A stretch of 64,000 bases of DNA, taken from contig VXMM01000048.1 in the NCBI GenBank assembly GCA_009841105.1, positions 1-64,000 on the forward strand. Reading direction: 5' to 3'. Under the pieces are notes generated by a model, which did not search any database, was not told the DNA's origin, and saw only the letters and a list, made by a program, of their open reading frames with translations. The stretch's first letter is position 1; each line of letters opens with the position of its first letter. Below, in pieces: positions 26,877 through 37,689 of the stretch. Source of the DNA: Acidimicrobiia bacterium (GTDB taxonomy: Bacteria > Actinomycetota > Acidimicrobiia > Spongiisociales > Spongiisociaceae). Position numbers and translations under genes: made by a program.

Positions 26877-28292
26877 TTAGCCGATCGCTCCGGCATCCGC
26901 CATGTTCAACTCGATGAGCCGATTCATCTCGACCGCGTACTCCATGGGGAGTTCCTTCACGATCGGCTCGATGAATCCGGCCACCACCATCGACGTGGCT
27001 TCGTCCTCGGTAAGGCCCCGGCTCATCAGGTAGAAGAGCTGCTCCTCCCCGACCTTGGACACCGTGGCCTCGTGACCGATCTCGGTCTTCGCCTCCTCGA
27101 TCTCCATGGAGGGGTAGGTGTCGGAGCGGCTGGCGTCATCCATGATCAGGGCGTCGCAGCGGACGAACGCCTTGGCGTTCTCGGCACCTGGTTCCACCCT
27201 CACCAGACCTCGGTAGCTGGCCCGGCCCCCCTCCCTGCAGATGGACTTGGACAGGATGGTGGAGGTGGTGTTCGGAGCGACATGGACCATCTTGGCGCCC
27301 GCGTCCTGGTGCTGATCCTCGCTGGCGAACGCGATCGACAAGACCTCGCCGTGCGCCCCGGGCTCCATCAGCCACACCGCCGGGTACTTCATCGTCAGCT
27401 TGGACCCGATGTTGCCGTCGACCCACTCCATGGTGGCGTCGGCATAGGCGGCTGCCCGCTTGGTTACCAGGTTGTAAACGTTGCTCGACCAGTTCTGGAT
27501 GGTCGTGTAACGGCAGCGCCCGCCCCGCTTGACGATGATCTCGACCACGGCCGAGTGGAGGGAGTCGGTGGTGTAGACAGGCGCCGAGCACCCCTCAACG
27601 TAGTGGCAGAAAGCACCCTCATCCACGATGATCAGGGTCCGCTCGAACTGGCCCATATTCTCCGAGTTGATCCTGAAGTAGGCCTGGAGAGGCTGGTCCA
27701 CATGGACTCCCGGCGGGACGTAGATGAACGAACCCCCCGACCAGACCGCCGAGTTCAGGGCGGCGAACTTGTTGTCGTTCGGCGGGATCACCGTCCCCAA
27801 GTACTCCTTGACGATGTCGGGATGATCCCGCACCGCGGTGTCCATGTCCATGAACAGGACACCCAGCTCCTCCAGGTTCTCCCGGTTGCGGTGGTACACG
27901 ACCTCCGACTCGTACTGGGCGGTGACTCCGGCCAGGAACTTGCGTTCCGCTTCGGGAATGCCCAACTTCTCGTACGTGTCCTTGATGGACTCGGGCACCA
28001 TGTCCCAGTCCCTGGCCTGGTCTTCGGCCGGCTTGACGTAGTAGTAGATGTCGTCGAAGTCGATGTCCTCCAGCAGACCGCCGCCGCCCCACGTGGGCAT
28101 GGGTCGTTGCTGGAACCGCCGGTAGGCCTTGAGGCGGAAGTTGAGCATCCAGTCGGGCTCGCCCTTCATGAACGACATCTCTCGGATGATCTCCTCCGAG
28201 AGGCCCTTCTCGGGCTTGAAGACGTAATCGTCCTCCGGGTCGCTCCAGCCCAACTCGTAGGCGCCGAGGTCGATATCAACTGTGGTCGTCAT
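26877..28292 (-). CDS. sufB: Fe-S cluster assembly protein SufB
   Basis: A 471-residue SufB, the scaffold subunit on which the cluster is built. Start ATG 28292 follows GGAGG at seven bases. Family blocks visible include [64 protein letters not shown] (with conserved Cys), [20 protein letters not shown] and [20 protein letters not shown]. It is separate from sufD–Rieske–sufC, from which it is divided by four genes, one on the opposite strand. An inverted repeat just upstream could be a regulatory site. Confidence 0.94.
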   Translation of the reverse strand: MTTTVDIDLGAYELGWSDPEDDYVFKPEKGLSEEIIREMSFMKGEPDWMLNFRLKAYRRFQQRPMPTWGGGGLLEDIDFDDIYYYVKPAEDQARDWDMVPESIKDTYEKLGIPEAERKFLAGVTAQYESEVVYHRNRENLEELGVLFMDMDTAVRDHPDIVKEYLGTVIPPNDNKFAALNSAVWSGGSFIYVPPGVHVDQPLQAYFRINSENMGQFERTLIIVDEGAFCHYVEGCSAPVYTTDSLHSAVVEIIVKRGGRCRYTTIQNWSSNVYNLVTKRAAAYADATMEWVDGNIGSKLTMKYPAVWLMEPGAHGEVLSIAFASEDQHQDAGAKMVHVAPNTTSTILSKSICREGGRASYRGLVRVEPGAENAKAFVRCDALIMDDASRSDTYPSMEIEEAKTEIGHEATVSKVGEEQLFYLMSRGLTEDEATSMVVAGFIEPIVKELPMEYAVEMNRLIELNMADAGAIG

Positions 28293-28334
28293 GGTGAGGC
28301 CTCCGTTACGGGTGAAAGGCCCGTTCGTTCGGAT

Positions 28335-28355
28335 GGTATCTGCACAGATGATACC
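28335..28355. promoter_or_regulatory. Palindrome upstream of sufB
   Basis: The sequence GGTATC-N9-GATACC contains a nested ATCTG-CA-CAGAT, so two palindromes share nearly the same centre. It lies 43 bases before the sufB start and 110 bases before dinB, in the divergent promoter region. The position suits an operator for sufB. It does not match the actinobacterial LexA box or the iron box that I know. No regulator is assigned. Confidence 0.35.
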
Positions 28356-28465
28356 AAGGCGCGGCCGGAACCAGAGCCCCAAAATCCAAACCCGATTCCT
28401 AGTTGATCGGATGTGGGGAGACGCTGGCATGATCACGAGGTCGAAGGGCCTAGTGTTGGACGCAC

Positions 28466-29668
28466 ATGGACGAGCCGCGCATCGCCGAGCCCATTCTCCA
28501 TGTGGACATGGATGCGTTCTACGTGGAAGTGGAACGACTCGACGACCCCGGGCTTGTGGGACAGCCTGTGGTCGTCGGTGGCGAGGGACCGAGAGGAGTG
28601 GTCGCGTCCGCTTCCTACGAGGCCAGAGCTACCGGTGTTCGCTCGGCCATGCCGATGAGCACCGCCCGGCGGGCGTGTCCGGGAATGGTGATCGTGCCAC
28701 CCCGCCACCGGCGCTATGGCGAGATCTCGGAGCGGGTCTTCTCGATATTCCGGGACTTCACTCCCCTCGTGCAGGGGTTGTCGGTCGATGAGGCTTTCCT
28801 CGATGTACGCGGGCTGCGCCGGCACTACCCGGACAGCCGCGCGGTGGCCGAGGCCATCCGGGCTCGGATCAGGAGCCAATTGCTCCTCCCGGCATCGGTG
28901 GGCGCGGCCACCTCCCTGTACCTGGCCAAGATGGCGTCCGGATACGCCAAGCCGGACGGCGTCCTCATCGTCACCGAGGGAAGCGAGAAGGCGTTCCTGG
29001 AACGCCTGGACGTGCGGGAGTTGTGGGGGGTCGGCAAGGCCACCCGGAGCAAGCTCGCCTCGATGGGGATAGGCACGGTGGGTCAACTGGCCCGCGTGCC
29101 CCTTCCCGTCCTCCGCCGCCACCTGGGAGAGGCGACCGGGGCTCACCTCCACCGCCTGGCGAACGGAATAGACGAGAGGGTCGTGGAACCCCGCAGCGAC
29201 GCAAAGTCGATCTCGGTCGAGCAAACCTTCGAGCATGACATCTCCGGTACCGAGGCGCTGCGCTCCCAGCTGTTGCGGCAGGCCGATCAGGTCGCATGGA
29301 GGTTACGTCGGGCGGGACTTTCGGGACGCACGGTGTCTCTCAAACTCCGGTTTCCCGACTTCAGGACCATCACCCGCGCCGAGACACTGCAGTCCGCGAC
29401 CGATGTGGCCCGGGAGCTCTACCGGTCCTGCTGTCGGCTGCTGGACCGGACGGGCGTGGGCGACCGGCCCGTCCGGCTTCTCGGCGTCGCGGTCAGCGGT
29501 CTGCAACCCGGCGACGCGCCCCGGCAGATGATGGCCGGCCACGAGGAGCGCTGGGAAAGTCTGGCGGAGACCGTGGACGACCTGAGAGTCCGTTTCGGTC
29601 GGCACGCCGTGGAGCCCGCCCGGCTCCGAAGCGGAGAGTACGACCCGGCCCACGACGCACAAGGCTGA
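28466..29668 (+). CDS. dinB: DNA polymerase IV
   Basis: A 400-residue Y-family translesion polymerase. Catalytic acidic residues are in [14 protein letters not shown] and [14 protein letters not shown]. The steric-gate and finger region contains [14 protein letters not shown]. The helix-hairpin-helix region has [20 protein letters not shown], and the little-finger domain starts at [15 protein letters not shown]-terminal clamp-binding peptide is not obvious. No ribosome site precedes ATG 28466; a TAGTGT at 28451-28456 would fit a -10 element of a leaderless transcript. No LexA-type box is visible. Confidence 0.92.
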   Translation: MDEPRIAEPILHVDMDAFYVEVERLDDPGLVGQPVVVGGEGPRGVVASASYEARATGVRSAMPMSTARRACPGMVIVPPRHRRYGEISERVFSIFRDFTPLVQGLSVDEAFLDVRGLRRHYPDSRAVAEAIRARIRSQLLLPASVGAATSLYLAKMASGYAKPDGVLIVTEGSEKAFLERLDVRELWGVGKATRSKLASMGIGTVGQLARVPLPVLRRHLGEATGAHLHRLANGIDERVVEPRSDAKSISVEQTFEHDISGTEALRSQLLRQADQVAWRLRRAGLSGRTVSLKLRFPDFRTITRAETLQSATDVARELYRSCCRLLDRTGVGDRPVRLLGVAVSGLQPGDAPRQMMAGHEERWESLAETVDDLRVRFGRHAVEPARLRSGEYDPAHDAQG

Positions 29669-29711
29669 AGCGCCGACGTACGGCCGGATTGGGGAATGTC
29701 AATAGTCAGGG

Positions 29712-31175
29712 CTAGCGCCAGGGAGTGTCGGTCGGGGTGACCGGGTCCGGAAGCATGGTGTCGCCCATGAGATAACGGTCCGCCGCAGCCGCGCAGCTCC
29801 TACCCTCGGCGATGGCCCACACGATCAGCGACTGGCCTCGGCCCATGTCACCTGCCACGAAAATCCCCTCCACGTTCGTGGCCCATCGATGGTCGCGGGC
29901 CACGTTCCCCCGGTCGGTCATCTCCACGCCCAGCTGTTCCAGCATGGGTGATCGATCCGGCCCGGCAAAGCCCAGCGCCAGGAGCACCAGGTCGGCGGGA
30001 TACTCCTCGGTGGAATCGTCCTCTCGCTCGAAGATCGGCCGACCGTCGCGGAGGGTCATGTCGACCCGGTGGGTCCTAAGCGCGGTGACATGTCCGGCGG
30101 AGTCGCCCACGAACTCCTCCGTATTGATGGCGAACTCGCGTTGCCCGCCCTCCTCGTGGGCGGCCGACACGCGGTACATGAGGGGCCAGACCGGCCACGG
30201 TGTCGAATCGGCCCGCTGATCGGGAGGCCGGGGCATGATCTCGAACTGGTGCACCGATGCCGCGTCCTGGCGGTGGGCGGTACCGAGGCAGTCCGCGCCG
30301 GTGTCGCCGCCGCCGATGATGATCACCCGCTTGCCACGGGCGGAGATCGGGGATTCGGACAGGTCGCCCGCCTGCAACCGGTTGGACGGCGTCAGGTACT
30401 CCATCGCTTGGTGGATGCCGTCCAGGTCCCGACCGGGGATCGGCAGGTCACGAGCCAAGGTGGCACCGCCGGCCAGTATCACGGCGTCGAACTCGTCCCG
30501 GAGCCGGTCGGCGGGCGGGTCGACCCCGACGTCGGCGTTCACCCGGAACCGGGTGCCCTCGGCCTCCATCTGGGCCAGGCGTCGATCTAGGAACCGCTTC
30601 TCCATCTTGAAGTCGGGAATGCCGTAGCGGAGCAGCCCCCCGATCCGGTCATCCCGCTCGAAGACTGTGACGGCATGGCCGGCCCGGGTGAGCTGCTGCG
30701 CCGCCGCCAACCCCGCCGGTCCGGATCCGACCACCGCCACGCTGCGGCCGGTCACGGTGGTGGGCATCACCGGGGTGACCCACCCCTCGGCCCAGGCCTT
30801 CTCGACGATCTCCAGCTCGATCTGCTCGATGGTCACCGGGTCGGAGTTGATGCCGAGCACGCAGGCCGCCTCGCAGGGCGCCGGGCACAAACGCCCGGTG
30901 AACTCGGGGAAGTTGTTGGTGGCATGCAGCCGATCCATGGCCTGGCGCCAGCTGTCGCGATACACCAGGTCGTTCCAGTCGGGAATCAGGTTGCCGAGCG
31001 GGCAGCCCCCACTGCAGAAGGGGATCCCGCAGTCCATGCACCGGGAGGCCTGATCCCGGACCTGCGTGACCGGAAACTCCTCGTAGACCTCTCTCCAGTC
31101 GAGCACCCGGAGCCCCACCGGGCGGCGCACCGGGGTCCGGCGCCCGTGCGCGAGGAAGCCCCGGACATCACCCAT
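29712..31175 (-). CDS. gltD: Glutamate synthase small subunit
   Basis: A 487-residue NADPH-dependent subunit that feeds electrons to the large subunit for glutamate formation from glutamine and 2-oxoglutarate. The N-terminal [4Fe-4S] cysteines are in [19 protein letters not shown] and the later [12 protein letters not shown]. The FAD-binding Gly motif is [18 protein letters not shown] and the NADPH-binding one is [15 protein letters not shown]. The C-terminal [19 protein letters not shown] closes the FAD site. Start ATG 31175 overlaps the gltB stop by eight bases, so translation is coupled. Confidence 0.94.
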   Translation of the reverse strand: MGDVRGFLAHGRRTPVRRPVGLRVLDWREVYEEFPVTQVRDQASRCMDCGIPFCSGGCPLGNLIPDWNDLVYRDSWRQAMDRLHATNNFPEFTGRLCPAPCEAACVLGINSDPVTIEQIELEIVEKAWAEGWVTPVMPTTVTGRSVAVVGSGPAGLAAAQQLTRAGHAVTVFERDDRIGGLLRYGIPDFKMEKRFLDRRLAQMEAEGTRFRVNADVGVDPPADRLRDEFDAVILAGGATLARDLPIPGRDLDGIHQAMEYLTPSNRLQAGDLSESPISARGKRVIIIGGGDTGADCLGTAHRQDAASVHQFEIMPRPPDQRADSTPWPVWPLMYRVSAAHEEGGQREFAINTEEFVGDSAGHVTALRTHRVDMTLRDGRPIFEREDDSTEEYPADLVLLALGFAGPDRSPMLEQLGVEMTDRGNVARDHRWATNVEGIFVAGDMGRGQSLIVWAIAEGRSCAAAADRYLMGDTMLPDPVTPTDTPWR

Positions 31176-34100
31176 GGGCCGCCGCCATGATCGCATCGAG
31201 CACCGGCTCGCCGGTCTCCTCGGCCTGCCGGACCGCCTCACGCACCCGCTTGTAGTCGTCCGGCATCACCTTGACGAAGCGGCGCACCTCCCGGTCCCAT
31301 CGATCCAGTATCCGGGCGGCCACGGCGGAACCCGTCTCCTCGAGGTGGGCGCCCAGCGTGGTGCGGAGGAAGGCCAGATCATCCTTGTCGAGGGGGTCGA
31401 GCGACACCATCTCGGTGTTGACCTGGCCGGCGAAGGAGCCATCCCGGTCGTAGACGTATGCGATCCCGCCGGACATTCCGGCGGCGAAGTTGCGGCCTGT
31501 ACGGCCCAGGATCACCGCTCGCCCACCGGTCATGTATTCGCAACCGTGGTCTCCGACCCCTTCCACCACGGCCACCGCGCCCGAGTTGCGGACGCAGAAG
31601 CGCTCCCCCACCACGCCCCGCAGGAACATCTCTCCCGAGGTGGCGCCGTAGAGGATCACGTTCCCCGCGATGATGTTCTCCTCGGCCACCAGTGGGGCCT
31701 CCGGCGGGGGTGTGACCACGATCCGACCTCCGGACAGGCCCTTGCCGACGTAGTCGTTGGCGCTCCCGACCAGCCTCAGGGTCACGCCCTTGGGTAGGAA
31801 AGCCCCGAAGCTCATACCGCCCATGCCGGTGAAGTTCACCGAGATGGAGTCATCCGGGAGCCCGGCCGCTCCGTGACGGCTGGTGACGTGGTAACCGAGC
31901 AGGGTTCCCACCGCGCGGTTCACGTTGCGGACCGGGAGGTCCAGGGTCACCGGAGGACCACCGGCCAGGGTCCCTTCCGCGAGCTGGATGAGCGTCTGGT
32001 CGAGGGCCTGGGCGAGACCGTGGTCCTGCTCGGTGGTCTGCCTCCTTGCCTGGCCGGGAGCCAGCTCGGGCACATGGAAGATCGGGGAGAGGTCGAGACC
32101 GTCGCCCTTCCAGTGATCCACGGCTTCGCGCACGTCGAGCAGCTCGGCATGGCCGATCGCCTCGTCCAGGCTGCGGAAGCCCAGTTCGGCGAGTAGTTCC
32201 CTCACCTGTTCGGCCACGAAACGCATGAAGTTGACGATGAAGCGCGCCCTACCGTTGAAACGCTTGCGCAAGTCCGGGTTCTGGGTCGCCACCCCCACCG
32301 GGCACGTGTCGAGGTGGCAGACCCGCATCATGATGCATCCGGAGACCACCAGCGGCGCGGTGGCGAATCCGTACTCGTCGGCGCCCAGCAGCGCGGCGAT
32401 CACCACGTCGCGGCCGGTCTTCAGCTGCCCGTCCGCCTGCACCACGATCCGGTCCCTCAAACCGTTCAGCAACAGTGTCTGCTGCGTCTCGGCTAGGCCG
32501 ATCTCCCAGGGGCCGCCGGCGTGCTTGATGGAGGTCAGGGGAGAGGCTCCGGTGCCGCCGTCGTGCCCGGAGATGAGAACTACGTCCGCCTTGGCCTTGG
32601 CCACCCCGGCCGCCACGGTACCGACACCCATCTGGGCCACCAGCTTGACGTGGATCCTCGCTTCCGGGTTGGAGTTCTTCAGGTCGTGGATGAGCTGCTT
32701 GATGTCCTCGATCGAGTAGATGTCATGGTGGGGCGGGGGGGATATCAGCCCGACGCCCGGAGTGGACATCCGGGTCTCGGCGATCCATGGGTAGACCTTG
32801 TAGCCGGGAAGCTGGCCTCCCTCCCCCGGCTTGGCGCCCTGCGCCATCTTGATCTGGAGATCGTCGGCGTTCACGAGGTACTCGGAGGTGACGCCGAACC
32901 GGCCCGAAGCCACCTGTTTGACCGCGCTGCGCCGCAGATCACCGTTGGGGTCCGGGATGTTGCGGACCGGGTCCTCACCGCCCTCGCCGGTGTTGGACTT
33001 GCCGCCGATCCTGTTCATGGCGATGGCGAGGGTCTCGTGCGCCTCCTTCGAGATGGACCCGTAGGACATGGCGCCCGTGGTGAACCGCTTCACAATCTCC
33101 GACGCCGGCTCCACCTCTTCGATGGGCACAGGGGTGCGTTCCCCGGTCTTGAACCGGAAGAGACCCCGTAGGGTGCCCAGCCGTTCCGCCTGCTCGTCCA
33201 CGAGGCGGGCGTATTCGTTGAACAGGTCGTAGCGACCGGCCCGCGTCGAGTGCTGGAGCTTGTACACCACCTCCGGGTTGAACAGGTGGTACTCGCCCTC
33301 CCGCCGCCACTGGTACTCGCCCCCTCCGTCCAGGTCGCGGTGGGCGGTCTCGCCGGGGTTGTCCGCGAACGCGCTGTGGTGCCGGTGGACCGCCTCGGCC
33401 GCGATCACGTCAAGGCCGACACCTCCGATGCGGCTCACAGTCCCGGTGAAGTAGGGGTCGATCACCTCGGCGCCGATCCCCACCGCCTCGAAGATCTGTG
33501 CCCCGATGTAGGAGGCGATGGTCGAGATGCCCATCTTCGACATCACCTTCAGGATTCCCTTGCCGGCCGCTTTCGCGTAGTTGGCATGGGCCTTGGCGGG
33601 GTCCATCCCGGCCAGGCCGTGACTGCCGTTCTCGATCATGTGGTCGATGGCGGCGAAGGCCATGTAGGGGTTGACGGCCGTGGCGCCATACCCCAGCAGG
33701 AGGCACAGGTGATGGACCTCCCGGGCGTCCCCGGTCTCGACGATCAGGCCGATCCGGGTGCGGTTCCTGGTGCGGATCAGGTGGTGGTGAACGGCGGCCG
33801 TCGCGAGGAGTGACGGAATCGGGACCCGGTCCGGGCCCACGTCCCGGTCGGAGAGCACGATCGCCCACACCCCGGACTCGATCAGCCTGTCGACCTCGGC
33901 GCACACCCGTTCAAGGGCTCGGCACAGGGAGTCGCCCCCACCGTCGCGGCTGAAATGGCAGCTCACCACGGCGGCCTTGCCCCCCACTGCCGGGACCTCG
34001 TCCATGCGGAGCAGGGAAGCGAGCTGCCCGTTGTCGATCACGGGACTGTCGAGCTCGATCATGTTGCAGGAGTGGGGCCCCGGACGGAACAGGTTGGACT

Positions 34101-35760
34101 CCGGGCCGATGGTGGTCCGCATCGAGGTCACCAACTCCTCCCGGATGGCGTCCAGCGGCGGGTTGGTCACTTGGGCGAACAGCTGCTTGAAGTAGTCGAA
34201 CAGGAGCCGGCTGCGCTCGGACAGCACCGCGGGCGGCGTGTCGGTGCCCATCGATCCGAGTGCCTCCTCGCCCCCGGCGGCCATGGGCGCGATCAGCATC
34301 TTCAGGTCCTCGTGGGTGTAGCCGAAGGCTCGGAGCCGCTCCTGCACCGGAAGGTCGCCACGCGTATCCGCGGTCACATCGGGAAGCTCCCGGAGCCGGA
34401 CCAGGCCCTCCCCCAGCCAGGCTGTGTAGGGCCGAGCCGTGGCAAGCTCGCTCTTTATCTCCACGTCCCGGACGATGCGGCCCCTGGCGGTGTCCACCAG
34501 GAACATCCTCCCGGGGCGGAGCCGGCCCTTCTCCACGATGCGGGACTGGGGAACGTCGGTGACGCCCACCTCCGAGGCCATGACCACTAGGTCGTCATCG
34601 CTGACCCAGTAGCGGGAGGGACGCAGCCCGTTGCGATCGAGAACCGCGCCGATCTGCCGCCCATCGGTGAAGGCGATCGACGCCGGACCGTCCCAGGGCT
34701 CCATCAGGGAGGCGTGATAGCGATAGAAATCCCGCACCGCCGGGTCCATGCTCTCGTGCTTCTCCCACGGCTCGGGGATCATCATCAGGACCGCCTCGGG
34801 CAGCGAGTACCCGCCCATGTAGAGCAGTTCCAGCACCTCGTCGAAGCCGGCCGTGTCGGAGACGCCAGGGGTGCAGACCGGGAACACCTGTTCGAGGTCC
34901 GGTATCAGGTCAGTGGCCAGGAGGCTCTCGCGGGCTCTCATGAAGTTGCGGTTGCCCTGGATGGTGTTGATCTCGCCGTTGTGGGCGATCATCCGGTAGG
35001 GATGGGCCAGCGGCCACATCGGGAAGGTGTTGGTGGAGAACCGGGCATGGACCAGTGCGATGGCGCTCTCGACCCGGTCGTCGTGCAGGTCGATGAAGAA
35101 GTCGGGTAGCTGCAACCCGGTGAGCATGCCCTTGTAGATGAGCGTCCTGCCCGACAAGCTCGCGAAGTAGACACCCTCGTGCATCGTGGGCGCCCCGCCG
35201 ATCGCCTCCCGCGGGCCCTGGGCGCCCGGCCGCAGGCGCACCTCGTGCTCGATCCGCTTCCGTACTACGTAGGCTCGCCGCTCAAGCGCCATCCCGGAAG
35301 CGCCCCGCCCGTCGATGAACACCTGGTGCATGGCCGGCATCGTCTTGCGGGCATCGCTTCCTATCACGGACGGATCGGTCTGCACCTCCCGCCAGCCGAG
35401 CACCTCGAGGCCCTCGTCGGCCACGATCTCCTCGACCCTCCGGATTCCCTCCGCAGTCAGATCATGGTGGTCTGGGAAGAAGGCGATACCCGTGGCGTAG
35501 CGACCGATCGGCGGCAGTTCGAAAGGAACGGCGGCCCTCAGGAACCGATCGGGAACCTGCAGCAGGATGCCGGCCCCGTCTCCGGTATCGGGGTCGGACC
35601 CCGTCGCACCACGATGCGTCATGCTTTCCGCCGCCCCCATCGCCAGCGCGACGAGATGATGGCTTCGCCTCCCCTTCAGGTCCGCGACGAAGTTGACTCC
35701 GCAAGCCTCATGCTCGAATTGGCTCCGGTACAAACCGGGCATCAACTTCTTCTCCCCCAT
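31168..35760 (-). CDS. gltB: Glutamate synthase large subunit
   Basis: A 1530-residue large subunit. The N-terminal amidotransferase has its nucleophile Cys in [18 protein letters not shown], normally exposed by cleavage of the short leader. The central domain follows, then the FMN-binding synthase domain ([35 protein letters not shown]) with the [3Fe-4S] cysteines in [15 protein letters not shown], and the C-terminal beta-helix ([15 protein letters not shown]). Length and order are those of standard bacterial GltB. I start it at ATG 35760 (MGEKKLMPG); the upstream 18 residues are Arg-rich and unlike the family. It forms an operon with gltD. Confidence 0.95.
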   Translation of the reverse strand: MGEKKLMPGLYRSQFEHEACGVNFVADLKGRRSHHLVALAMGAAESMTHRGATGSDPDTGDGAGILLQVPDRFLRAAVPFELPPIGRYATGIAFFPDHHDLTAEGIRRVEEIVADEGLEVLGWREVQTDPSVIGSDARKTMPAMHQVFIDGRGASGMALERRAYVVRKRIEHEVRLRPGAQGPREAIGGAPTMHEGVYFASLSGRTLIYKGMLTGLQLPDFFIDLHDDRVESAIALVHARFSTNTFPMWPLAHPYRMIAHNGEINTIQGNRNFMRARESLLATDLIPDLEQVFPVCTPGVSDTAGFDEVLELLYMGGYSLPEAVLMMIPEPWEKHESMDPAVRDFYRYHASLMEPWDGPASIAFTDGRQIGAVLDRNGLRPSRYWVSDDDLVVMASEVGVTDVPQSRIVEKGRLRPGRMFLVDTARGRIVRDVEIKSELATARPYTAWLGEGLVRLRELPDVTADTRGDLPVQERLRAFGYTHEDLKMLIAPMAAGGEEALGSMGTDTPPAVLSERSRLLFDYFKQLFAQVTNPPLDAIREELVTSMRTTIGPESNLFRPGPHSCNMIELDSPVIDNGQLASLLRMDEVPAVGGKAAVVSCHFSRDGGGDSLCRALERVCAEVDRLIESGVWAIVLSDRDVGPDRVPIPSLLATAAVHHHLIRTRNRTRIGLIVETGDAREVHHLCLLLGYGATAVNPYMAFAAIDHMIENGSHGLAGMDPAKAHANYAKAAGKGILKVMSKMGISTIASYIGAQIFEAVGIGAEVIDPYFTGTVSRIGGVGLDVIAAEAVHRHHSAFADNPGETAHRDLDGGGEYQWRREGEYHLFNPEVVYKLQHSTRAGRYDLFNEYARLVDEQAERLGTLRGLFRFKTGERTPVPIEEVEPASEIVKRFTTGAMSYGSISKEAHETLAIAMNRIGGKSNTGEGGEDPVRNIPDPNGDLRRSAVKQVASGRFGVTSEYLVNADDLQIKMAQGAKPGEGGQLPGYKVYPWIAETRMSTPGVGLISPPPHHDIYSIEDIKQLIHDLKNSNPEARIHVKLVAQMGVGTVAAGVAKAKADVVLISGHDGGTGASPLTSIKHAGGPWEIGLAETQQTLLLNGLRDRIVVQADGQLKTGRDVVIAALLGADEYGFATAPLVVSGCIMMRVCHLDTCPVGVATQNPDLRKRFNGRARFIVNFMRFVAEQVRELLAELGFRSLDEAIGHAELLDVREAVDHWKGDGLDLSPIFHVPELAPGQARRQTTEQDHGLAQALDQTLIQLAEGTLAGGPPVTLDLPVRNVNRAVGTLLGYHVTSRHGAAGLPDDSISVNFTGMGGMSFGAFLPKGVTLRLVGSANDYVGKGLSGGRIVVTPPPEAPLVAEENIIAGNVILYGATSGEMFLRGVVGERFCVRNSGAVAVVEGVGDHGCEYMTGGRAVILGRTGRNFAAGMSGGIAYVYDRDGSFAGQVNTEMVSLDPLDKDDLAFLRTTLGAHLEETGSAVAARILDRWDREVRRFVKVMPDDYKRVREAVRQAEETGEPVLDAIMAAAHG

Positions 35761-36014
35761 CGCATCCCTATTACGAATCCTCCGGCAGCGTCGGGAGGGG
35801 TGTTGGTCGGTCACGAGTCCAACCGGGACGGCCTCCTCGGGCGGAGGGCCGAATCCGTCATGCTAGGCGGGTACTGTGAAATGTCCAGTTGGTCCGCTAG
35901 CCGGCAACAAACCCCAGAATACAGGGACGGGGCCAACCCATCCCGTCTTTGTGCACACACCTACACACCCGTGCGGGCCAGGCCCGAATCCCCCAGCTGA
36001 TAGTTTGGGTGATC

Positions 36015-36473
36015 ATGCCAGTCATAGTTGTGGGAGCCGACACGCGTATCGGCCATGCCATCATCTCGACGGTCTGCCGGTCGGCAGCCGAGGTTCGGGC
36101 CTTCATCACCCATGATGCTGACGCCGACCGCCTCAAGAAACGAGGCGTGAAGGTCGCAATCGGGGACGTGTCCGACAGTTCGCACGTGGAAGCGGCGGCT
36201 CTCTACTGCTTCTGTGCGGTACTGGTGACCGAGGCGGCCTACGACGGCCGCGACCGGGCCTTCGCCCAACACCCGGATGACGTCCTGGCCGGATGGGCCG
36301 AGGCGGCCCGTAACGCCGGGGTACGAAGGGTGATCTGGGTGGGGGCGGAACACCGTGAGGAGCCGTATCCGGAGTCCGCCGGCGAGGTGGCCACCGTGAT
36401 CGTCGAGGGTGACTTGGAAGGCGCGGCCCGAGCCGTGGGACAGCTTGAGGAGGCCGAAAGGCTTAGCTGCTAG
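36015..36473 (+). CDS. NAD(P)-binding protein, NmrA-like
   Basis: A 152-residue protein starting MPVIVVGADTRIGHAIISTV, a Rossmann-type first strand with a Gly-x-x-x-x-Gly turn. It continues DADRLKKRGVKVAIGDVSDS, which is the spacing of atypical short-chain dehydrogenases of the NmrA/NAD(P)H-binding group. At 152 residues it is about half the usual length, lacks the substrate domain and any Tyr-x-x-x-Lys, and cannot be a complete dehydrogenase. It may be a sensor-like or truncated member. It is convergent with the aminotransferase gene, with the two stop codons adjoining. Confidence 0.6.
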   Translation: MPVIVVGADTRIGHAIISTVCRSAAEVRAFITHDADADRLKKRGVKVAIGDVSDSSHVEAAALYCFCAVLVTEAAYDGRDRAFAQHPDDVLAGWAEAARNAGVRRVIWVGAEHREEPYPESAGEVATVIVEGDLEGAARAVGQLEEAERLSC

Positions 36474-37583
36474 TCATCCGGCCAGCACTTTGCCCATGGC
36501 CGCGGGGGCGTCGGGGTGGGTGCTGGCGTGCGGCGCGACCCGCAGCATCCCGTTTCGCTCGGTCAGCGAGAAGCCTTCCCCCACGAGGCGGGCGTACGCA
36601 TCCTCAGACGGCCCGCCGGCGGGGGTGAAGCTGACGATGCCGCTGCGCTCGTCATCGTTCATCCACGGACTCAGTACCCGGGCGCCCGCCCTGCGAGCCT
36701 CCTCCTCCACAGCAATGGATCGGGCGAGGACCGCCGCCTCCACGTATTCCATCGGAACGGTTTGCAGTGTCCGTAACGATTCGCAGAGGGCTGCGACCGC
36801 GGTGAAGCCGGCGCTACCCATGACGAACCGGTCGGCGCCCTCCAGGGGCGGATGCGGGAGCGGAGCGGAGGTGTCAAACGGATCACCGACCCCGAGCCAC
36901 CCCGTCAGGGTAGGACGGAGTCGTTCCAGAGCCCGCTCGGATACGGCGAGCAGTCCGGCCCCTCCCCCGGCCCGGAGCCACTTGTGGCCGCCCGCCACCA
37001 TCACATCCACATCCTCCATCGAGAACCTCAGGGCGCCCAGGCCCTGAACCGCATCGACCACCAGGAGCGCGTTACCGGCCGCCTCCCGGATGGCGGGCAG
37101 GTCGCACCGGTAGCCCGTCCGGTAGTCGACATAGCTGAGCGACACTGCCGTGGTGCGGGCATCGACCGCCCGCGCCACCAGATCGGCCGTCAACCGGCCC
37201 TCGGGAACCGGAAACGTTCTCAGGTCGATGCGTCCCGCCTCAGCGGCCCGCACCCAGGGGTAGAGGTTGGCGGGGAACTCGGTCTCGGGGACCACCACCG
37301 AACCGCCGGCCAGGCCGAAGGCGACCGCGAAGAGGCCTGCGGAGGTGCTGGGCACCGTGGTCACCTGTTCGGTGGGGACCCCCACCAACCGGGCACCGAG
37401 GCGGCGGGCCGTCTCGACCCGCTCCATCACCAGCGGCACCAGCTTGCCCCGGCTGCCCGACATTGCGTCAGCCATCTCTCCGATCCCGGCCCGGGCCGGG
37501 ATCGACATGGCGCCGATCGAGGCGAAGTCCATGAAGCCGAAAGGCTCGTCGAACTGATCAAGAAAAGACTGCGGAAGCGGCAT
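36474..37583 (-). CDS. Class V aminotransferase (PLP)
   Basis: A 369-residue fold-type I PLP enzyme of the class V group (cysteine desulphurase/isopenicillin N epimerase-like). The PLP Lys is in MVAGGHKWLRAGGGAGLL, preceded by the cofactor-binding Asp in LLVVDAVQGLGAL. The phosphate-binding region is TTVPSTSAGLFAVAFGLAGG. The substrate is unknown. It resembles enzymes of the kynureninase/epimerase branch more than the SufS branch, since there is no mobile-loop Cys near the C-terminus. I start at ATG 37583; the frame continues upstream without family sequence. It is divergent from the AcnX genes, 106 bp away, so a shared promoter region is possible. Confidence 0.85.
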   Translation of the reverse strand: MPLPQSFLDQFDEPFGFMDFASIGAMSIPARAGIGEMADAMSGSRGKLVPLVMERVETARRLGARLVGVPTEQVTTVPSTSAGLFAVAFGLAGGSVVVPETEFPANLYPWVRAAEAGRIDLRTFPVPEGRLTADLVARAVDARTTAVSLSYVDYRTGYRCDLPAIREAAGNALLVVDAVQGLGALRFSMEDVDVMVAGGHKWLRAGGGAGLLAVSERALERLRPTLTGWLGVGDPFDTSAPLPHPPLEGADRFVMGSAGFTAVAALCESLRTLQTVPMEYVEAAVLARSIAVEEEARRAGARVLSPWMNDDERSGIVSFTPAGGPSEDAYARLVGEGFSLTERNGMLRVAPHASTHPDAPAAMGKVLAG

Positions 37584-37689
37584 CGACCGCCGAGGGTAGT
37601 GGTGACCGGCGCCTCCCACCGCAACCGGCAAGTCCCGGCCGGCCGCACCAATACAATCCGCGGCCGGGCGCCGACCACACAGGACGTAC

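Noticed and set aside
27072-28406. Plus-strand open frame of 444 codons
   Set aside because: Antisense to sufB; composition is typical of a reversed high-GC gene.
28293-28465. LexA box upstream of dinB
   Set aside because: No match to the actinobacterial CGAAC-N4-GTTCG pattern was found between sufB and dinB.
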